DNA of 13,619 nucleotides from an uncultured Armatimonadota bacterium (GTDB lineage: Bacteria; Armatimonadota; Armatimonadia; Armatimonadales; Armatimonadaceae). The notes under the pieces were generated by a model. It worked only from the letters and a program-made list of their open reading frames with translations. It did no database searches and had not been told where the DNA came from. Positions 7,028 through 13,619 of this stretch are shown here, in pieces. The stretch spans positions 1 to 13,619 of the forward strand of contig CAIYBQ010000011.1 in assembly GCA_903924445.1 (NCBI GenBank), given 5' to 3'. The translations under genes were made by a program, and so were the position numbers. Every line of letters starts with the position of its first letter. Position 1 is the first letter of the stretch.

Positions 7028-7111
7028 AGTAACCCCTCTTGAATCGAGCCTTACTCATGCGAGGTGGCTCATGTACGTAATCTTACCGTAAGACGCGTGC
7101 ATTAATAAGAA

Positions 7112-7141
7112 ATTATAAACATGGCAATTTCAGGAAAACAA
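7112..7141 (-). promoter_or_regulatory. Promoter of the secreted Cys-rich protein gene
   Basis: Minus-strand TTGTTT (7141-7136) and a perfect TATAAT (7117-7112) are spaced 18 nt. Transcription from about 7105 gives a leader near 78 nt. The leader contains the small palindrome TCTTACGGTAAGA (7081-7093) and a GAGCC/GGCTC stem (about 7046-7070) whose loop holds ACCTC, able to pair with the GAGG of the ribosome site. Confidence 0.6.
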
Positions 7142-7178
7142 ACATGTGGGGCCAGCGCAGGTTATTGGCAGCGCGATG

Positions 7179-8111
7179 CTAATTCGAATCGGTCTTGTCA
7201 AAGTGAGCCGAATGAACATCCTTGAGCTGCTTCGGACGAATCCGCGTGTAAATCTGCGTGCTCGAGAGGTCTTTGTGCCCAAGTAGCTCCTGAACGACTC
7301 GGATATCCGCGCCGTTTTCAAGGAGGTGACTCGCAAATGAGTGGCGCATCATGTGAGGCGTTGGCTTTACGCCCACCTTCCCGGATTTTCCCAGTCTGTC
7401 AAACAGTCTCCGGATGGCCCTATCAGATAGCCTTCCACCAAAGCGATTGAGGAAAAGGGCATCTGTGGTGGCACTTCCAGCCGCTAAAAGCATCGTTTCA
7501 CGGCCATCCTTGATGTACGTTTCCAAAGCCCGCAGTGCGTGGCTGCCGATGAGGGCGTAGCGCTCCTGACCACCTTTGGCGTGTCGAATCCGCATTGCGC
7601 CTTCATCGGTGCCCGTGCGAAATACATCTTCCAAATCAAGACCAATGAGCTCTCCAGCCCGGATACCACTGGCGTAGAGGCACTCAACGATGGCTTTGTC
7701 ACGGAGACCGGCGGGGGAATCATCACGCTTACTGTCAAGGAGGGCCCCAATATCCGCTGTATCCAAGGCTTTAGGCAGAGACTTTCCACGCTTCGGGATA
7801 TCGACATCCGTGAACGGATTGCTCTCAGCAAGTCCGGACTGAATTGCCCAGCTGAAGAATGTCCGCAGGGATGCCACCCGGCGAGCAACCGATGCCTTTG
7901 CCAGACCATCCACCTTCGTCATATGGCTAATCCACGAGCGCGCCGTTGCTGCATCTACTTTGAGCACGGATGACTGCTGCGAATGGATTAGATAGGTGAC
8001 AAATGCTCTGATATCAGCCCGGTAAGCCCGAACGGTGTGTTGTGAGAGCTGACGTAAGTCCGCGAGGTGGATGCTAAACGCATCCAATGTCGGGTCAATC
8101 GCAAGCGGCAT
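7179..8111 (-). CDS. XerC/XerD-type tyrosine recombinase
   Basis: 310 residues from ATG at 8111. It is expected to resolve chromosome dimers at dif near division. Residues about 1-100 are the SAM-like core-binding domain (SQHTVRAYRADIRAF, 23-37); the catalytic domain carries R151 (ASGIRAGEL), K179 (HAKGGQER), H253 and R256 (HMMRHSFASHLL), H279 (LGHKDLSSTQ) and the nucleophile Y288 (QIYTR). All six conserved positions are present, so it should be active. Motifs do not separate XerC from XerD. TGATG couples it to the HNH gene: the last A of the stop is the first of the start. A TTG at 8114 is a less likely start. Length and context favour housekeeping Xer over a mobile-element integrase. Confidence 0.92.
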   Translation of the reverse strand: MPLAIDPTLDAFSIHLADLRQLSQHTVRAYRADIRAFVTYLIHSQQSSVLKVDAATARSWISHMTKVDGLAKASVARRVASLRTFFSWAIQSGLAESNPFTDVDIPKRGKSLPKALDTADIGALLDSKRDDSPAGLRDKAIVECLYASGIRAGELIGLDLEDVFRTGTDEGAMRIRHAKGGQERYALIGSHALRALETYIKDGRETMLLAAGSATTDALFLNRFGGRLSDRAIRRLFDRLGKSGKVGVKPTPHMMRHSFASHLLENGADIRVVQELLGHKDLSSTQIYTRIRPKQLKDVHSAHFDKTDSN

Positions 8112-8674
8112 CAAGCCAGTATCTTACTCTGTTCCGTTCCCATCAGGTCAAGGCACGCGGGGAGGTAGTTCCGCCATAACTGGTTTTTAGAGCTCGCCAC
8201 ATATTGTGTAATCCCGATGTATGGTGTGTACCGCGGGCGCTTTGGCGCACGGATCAGACGCATCCCGGACTTTTCCAGAAACTTGTCTGCTTTGCGCGTG
8301 TTACATCGCTTACAACACGTCACCAAGTTCTCCCAGGACATGTCCCCACCGTGGCGGCGTGGACGGACGTGGTCGATTGTCATGTCCTTTCCATGGACAC
8401 CGCAGTACTGGCATGTGTAGTTGTCGCGTGCAAAGACACTGCGACGACTGACTTTGAGCTCAGGCATCGGGCGGCGGATCTGGGAGCGCAGCTTTACGAC
8501 GGATGGAGGTCCTTCGGCCTGCGATGGTGCATAAAGAGCATCCGGCTCTTCTTCATCTGCGGCCGTATGCAAGACATCGGCCTTTCCCTTGTAGACCAGA
8601 ATGACAGCCCTGCGCATGTTACAAACATTCAGTGGTTCATAGTCACAGTTAAGTACAAGAACTTCGCGTCCCAT
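8111..8674 (-). CDS. HNH endonuclease family protein
   Basis: 187 residues from ATG at 8674. The first 70 residues (VLVLNCDYEPLNVCNMRRAV, then YKGKADVLH) match the conserved N-terminus of a widespread stand-alone chromosomal HNH family. The HNH fold follows: VFARDNYTCQYCG with C88 and C91, IDHVRPRRHGG with D101 and H102, WENLVTCCKRCNTRK with N116, C121, C124 and N125. The two CxxC pairs should hold a structural zinc and H102 should be catalytic. Substrate and role are unknown; these proteins are often near DNA-metabolism genes. Candidate ribosome sites are GAGGT or GTGGGA 5-10 nt upstream. It overlaps the Xer gene by one nucleotide. No intron, intein or phage terminase gene suggests a homing or packaging role. 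Confidence 0.9.
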   Translation of the reverse strand: MGREVLVLNCDYEPLNVCNMRRAVILVYKGKADVLHTAADEEEPDALYAPSQAEGPPSVVKLRSQIRRPMPELKVSRRSVFARDNYTCQYCGVHGKDMTIDHVRPRRHGGDMSWENLVTCCKRCNTRKADKFLEKSGMRLIRAPKRPRYTPYIGITQYVASSKNQLWRNYLPACLDLMGTEQSKILA

Positions 8675-8710
8675 TTATCCCACGACCTCAGAAAGTGAAA
8701 TAGGAGTTAA

Positions 8711-8742
8711 GAACAAAACCCCCGGCGCAACGCGCACAGGGG
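8711..8742 (-). terminator. Intrinsic terminator upstream of the HNH gene
   Basis: On the minus strand CCCC-TGT-GCGC (8742-8732) folds on GCGC-C-GGGG (8728-8720) with a 3-nt loop, followed by GTTTTGTT. The stem has one internal asymmetry. It lies 128 nt after alr and only 37 nt before the HNH start, so it ends either greA-alr transcripts or the short RNA described at 8715-8800. Confidence 0.6.
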
Positions 8743-8800
8743 CAGATTCAGCCAGACACAGGACTACCTGTAAGACATGGGTTCTTCGACACAGATGTCT
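8715..8800 (-). ncRNA. Candidate structured leader or small RNA before HNH-xer
   Basis: An extended -10 promoter just upstream would start an RNA near 8800. Three hairpins follow in order: AGACAT (8800-8795) with ATGTCT (8778-8773); ACAGG-TAGT-CCTGT (8771-8758), a perfect 5-bp stem with a tetraloop; and the terminator stem ending near 8719. This layout suits an 85-nt small RNA or an attenuated leader for HNH-xer. It matches no RNA family I recognise, and hairpins of this size can arise by chance. Confidence 0.3.
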
Positions 8801-8805
8801 CTCAA

Positions 8806-8836
8806 GATATAGCACAGCTGGTCTGTGTGGATACAA
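8806..8836 (-). promoter_or_regulatory. Extended -10 promoter between alr and the HNH gene
   Basis: The minus strand has TGCTATATC (8814-8806), a TGn extended -10. TTGTAT (8836-8831) lies upstream with a long 19-nt spacer. Start is expected near 8799. I saw no promoter between the terminator and the HNH start, so HNH-xer expression would depend on passing the terminator. Confidence 0.4.
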
Positions 8837-8869
8837 GATATGGTCTTATACCACATCCGGATGGGAACT

Positions 8870-10000
8870 TCACTCAAGCCCGGTATAGCGTCTTGGAACC
8901 CGTGGTGAGAGCCCGGTTGTCGGCCATTGAACGGGGACATCCGCCCATGCAGCCAGCATCGCCACCGTAATCACGGCATTCCCTTCAGTCCCAATAAGCG
9001 TCACCCAGTCACCTTCGGTGGCATCGGGGATATCGGTAACATCCACCTGAAGCTGGTCCATCGATACGACGCCGCAAATCTTCGCTTGCTGTCCACGGAT
9101 CAGGATGTGTGTTTCTGGCGAAATGTGTCTGGGATAGCCATCCGCGTACCCCACACCGACCGTTGCAATTCGCGTTTCCCTATCCGTCACGAATGTTGCG
9201 CCATAGCCGACAGCATGCCCGGCTGGGAGGTGTTTGATGAGATGAATACGTGCACGCCAGCTGAGAACGGGTGACGTGGGGCACGTTACCCATGAACTTG
9301 GCGCGATGCCATAGAGGAGTGCGCCTGGGCGGTGGAGGATGGGGTTGCCTAGCGGAGAAAGAGTTGTGTCCCAGAGGATCCCCGCCGAGTTGTTTACAGA
9401 TATGACCGTCTTGTCATCGATTAAGTGGCACTGCATCAGCCCATGGATGTCATCCAGAAGCGTCGAGTATTGCCGCTGCATCGATGTCTTATCAGCCGCA
9501 TCTGCCGATGCTAAATGTGTCGAGACGCCGCCAAAGCAAACCGTCAGGTTTAGGTTTCGACAAGCCTCGATCGCATCGGCGCAGAGTAAGCCCTCACGCC
9601 CCATCCCAGTATCGAGCATCAGAAAGCAGTCGAGTGTGCTACCGCCAGCATCGAGGTACGCGTGAAGAAAGCCTTCGCTGGAGATGTGCGGGGTTAGGCG
9701 TTGGTTTACGCACAGGCGTGCAGAGAGCGGCTCGGCGGGAGAGAGGACATGAATCGGGATGTGGAGTCCGCAGGCGCGGAGGAGCTGCCCTTCTGCTGGG
9801 GTCGCAACGGCGATTGCCGAAACTCCACCGGCGACAGCCGCACGCGCGCATGGGACCAGGCCGTGCCCATAGGCATCAGCCTTCACAACGGCGCAAACGG
9901 CTCCGAAGCGCTGGGTGAGCAGGCGGGCGTTGTTTCGGAGTGCGACCAGATCAACAGCGGCGAATGTGCGTTGGACATCCGCCGCTGATGCGGCATTCAC
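8870..10000 (-). CDS. alr: Alanine racemase
   Basis: 376 residues from GTG at 10000. It is the PLP enzyme that makes D-alanine for peptidoglycan. AVVKADAYGHG holds the PLP lysine K40; LDTGMGREG (129-137) includes R135; VNNSAG (202-207) and RPGALLYG (224-231) are family segments; VGYGA (264-268) and GVGYADGYPR carry the second catalytic base Y285; VSMDQLQVDVT (312-322) follows. The C-terminus ends RVPRRYTGLE; the common TNYEI motif ahead of it is replaced by TTGLS. The frame has no nearby in-frame ATG, so GTG, 5 nt after the greA stop, is the best start. Tight spacing implies co-transcription with greA from the promoter at 10540-10568. Confidence 0.96.
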   Translation of the reverse strand: MNAASAADVQRTFAAVDLVALRNNARLLTQRFGAVCAVVKADAYGHGLVPCARAAVAGGVSAIAVATPAEGQLLRACGLHIPIHVLSPAEPLSARLCVNQRLTPHISSEGFLHAYLDAGGSTLDCFLMLDTGMGREGLLCADAIEACRNLNLTVCFGGVSTHLASADAADKTSMQRQYSTLLDDIHGLMQCHLIDDKTVISVNNSAGILWDTTLSPLGNPILHRPGALLYGIAPSSWVTCPTSPVLSWRARIHLIKHLPAGHAVGYGATFVTDRETRIATVGVGYADGYPRHISPETHILIRGQQAKICGVVSMDQLQVDVTDIPDATEGDWVTLIGTEGNAVITVAMLAAWADVPVQWPTTGLSPRVPRRYTGLE

Positions 10001-10005
10001 GTCTG

Positions 10006-10473
10006 TCAGCTGACCGTGACGATGAAGTAGTGTGTCGTGAACCCATTCACGGTGATCGCGACAGAGTCCCCGGCGCAGTGGCCCATTAGTTGTTTGCCGA
10101 GAGGGGAAGCGACACTGATCTGATGATTATCAGGATCTGCCTCGTAGTCACCGACAAGGGTGTAGGACTCTTCGGTGTCATCATCCGTGTCACGAAGGGT
10201 CACGGTTGCCCCGAGGCCAATGGTCCCTGGTGCATGATGGTCATCTTCGACAACGATGGACCTTTCGAGCATCGCTTGAAGATCAGCAATCCGGCCTTGG
10301 ATAAAGCCTTGTTGCCGTTTGGAGTCCTGATAGTCGAAATTCTCAGACAAGTCCCCGAGGTCACGTGCCTGCCGAATACGCTCTGAGAGTGCCGGCATCT
10401 CGACGGCCTTCAGCTGTTCCAGCTCAAGTACTATTTTTTGTTTGCCACTCGGCGTTAACACGAAATCTGCCAT
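10006..10473 (-). CDS. greA: Transcription elongation factor GreA
   Basis: 155 residues (E. coli GreA has 158). It enters the RNA polymerase secondary channel and stimulates cleavage of backtracked RNA. An N-terminal coiled coil (about 7-75) bears ARDLGDLSENFDY at 37-48, with tip acids D41 and E44 that hold the catalytic magnesium; the C-terminal FKBP-like domain has SPLGKQLMGHCAGD (123-136). I chose ATG at 10473 because GGTGGAG lies 6 nt ahead of it, MADFVLTPSGK looks like a normal GreA start, and the longer ATG at 10548 lies upstream of the predicted transcription start (about 10533). It is divergent from rpoB and leads the greA-alr pair. Confidence 0.97.
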   Translation of the reverse strand: MADFVLTPSGKQKIVLELEQLKAVEMPALSERIRQARDLGDLSENFDYQDSKRQQGFIQGRIADLQAMLERSIVVEDDHHAPGTIGLGATVTLRDTDDDTEESYTLVGDYEADPDNHQISVASPLGKQLMGHCAGDSVAITVNGFTTHYFIVTVS

Positions 10474-10539
10474 GATTGCTCCACCAAACGTATGTGCTAC
10501 TGCGTATACCAGTGCGTTATTTGGAACGCGTGGTGCGCG

Positions 10540-10568
10540 AGTATACACGCGTACATTTCAGTTGGCAA
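10540..10568 (-). promoter_or_regulatory. Promoter of greA-alr
   Basis: Minus-strand TTGCCA (10568-10563) and TATACT (10545-10540) are 17 nt apart, a near-consensus sigma70 promoter. Start near 10533 gives a leader of about 60 nt to the greA ATG. Confidence 0.75.
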
Positions 10569-10598
10569 CACAATACCCTTAACTGGGACAGATTATCC

Positions 10599-10627
10599 TT
10601 GACGGTTTGTGCTGGCGATGGTATTTT
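10599..10627 (+). promoter_or_regulatory. Promoter of rpoB
   Basis: TTGACG (10599-10604) and TATTTT (10622-10627) are spaced exactly 17 nt. Start near 10634 leaves a leader of about 184 nt before the rpoB ATG. The -35 element lies 30 nt from the greA -35 on the other strand, so both promoters fire outward from one short region. Confidence 0.65.
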
Positions 10628-10646
10628 GAGGATTCGTGCCACACTG

Positions 10647-10678
10647 TGTCATCACGGGTATTCCTGTGACTTCTGACA
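10647..10678 (+). other. Nested stem-loop in the rpoB leader
   Basis: TCACGGG (10652-10658) pairs with CCTGTGA (10663-10669) around TATT with one G-U pair, enclosed by TGTCA (10647-10651) with TGACA (10674-10678). It begins about 13 nt after the predicted start. No U-tract follows, so it is not a terminator. A competing ACAC-T-GTGT hairpin overlaps its 5' side. A role in rpoB autoregulation is only inference. Confidence 0.35.
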
Positions 10679-10817
10679 GGGGTGTGACGCGGGAAACAGC
10701 TGTAGTCGTCGGTGTGGGGATTGGTTTGCGATAACCTAGCACAACTTGGTGTCGCACGTCAATCAACTGCATTGTCAGATGATAGATGTGCCCGACCTGG
10801 GAGGGGTTCAAACTGGT

Positions 10818-13619
<2,802 letters not shown>

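Noticed and set aside
7020..7178. Possible dif site beside the Xer gene
   Set aside because: The AT-rich stretch lacks two dif-like arms around a 6-8 nt centre; the palindromes seen are better explained as promoter and leader elements.
7179..8674. HNH plus tyrosine recombinase as a mobile element or integron-like unit
   Set aside because: I see no flanking direct repeats, tRNA target, excisionase next to it, or cargo. Flanking genes are core housekeeping genes and the recombinase has XerC/D length and motifs.
10474..10548. Longer GreA starting at ATG 10548
   Set aside because: The added 25 residues do not look like GreA, the ATG lies upstream of the predicted transcription start, and the ATG at 10473 has its own ribosome site.

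Overview
The window is a housekeeping stretch of a bacterial chromosome of moderate GC. Twelve genes are called: eleven on the minus strand, and rpoB on the plus strand at the right edge. I see no rRNA, tRNA, CRISPR array, IS element or prophage. Promoters are sigma70-like and several genes begin with TTG or GTG. The operators in front of the Y-family polymerase gene are of the CGAAC-N4-GTTCG type known from Gram-positive LexA. I cannot name the phylum from sequence alone. A deep-branching lineage such as Armatimonadota would fit the gene mix (GYF_2 membrane protein, small secreted Cys protein, rpoB away from rplJL), but that is a guess.

Layout. (1) 1-1040: the 5' part of an ImuB-like Y-family DNA polymerase gene that runs off the left edge, with a promoter overlapped and followed by two LexA-like palindromes. 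(2) 1069-2842: a strong terminator hairpin, then a 570-residue protein with an N-terminal GYF_2 domain, a long Ala/Val/Pro-rich linker and four C-terminal membrane segments. (3) 3004-6677: a tightly packed run, in transcription order ndk, queA, an excisionase-type HTH protein, a DUF192 protein and a GT4 glycosyltransferase. Its junctions are 3 nt, 38 nt, a 47-nt overlap and a 4-nt overlap. (4) 6734-7141: a small secreted Cys-rich YHS-like protein with its own TATAAT promoter and a 3' inverted repeat. (5) 7179-8836: a promoter, a structured leader or small RNA ending in an intrinsic terminator, then an HNH endonuclease gene overlapping a XerC/D-type recombinase gene. (6) 8870-10473: greA followed 5 nt later by alr. 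(7) 10540-13619: divergent greA and rpoB promoters, a roughly 180-nt rpoB leader, and the first 934 codons of rpoB.

How the genes relate. Most are core functions: transcription (rpoB, greA), cell wall D-alanine (alr), nucleotide pools (ndk), tRNA queuosine (queA), chromosome resolution (xer) and SOS mutagenesis (imuB-like). The most notable points are: Ser at the E. coli His526 position of RpoB, with two further changes in the rifampicin region; the paired LexA-like operators on the polymerase gene; the terminator-ended structured RNA before HNH-xer; greA and rpoB sharing one divergent promoter region; and a roughly fourfold excess of GGATG/CATCC on both strands.
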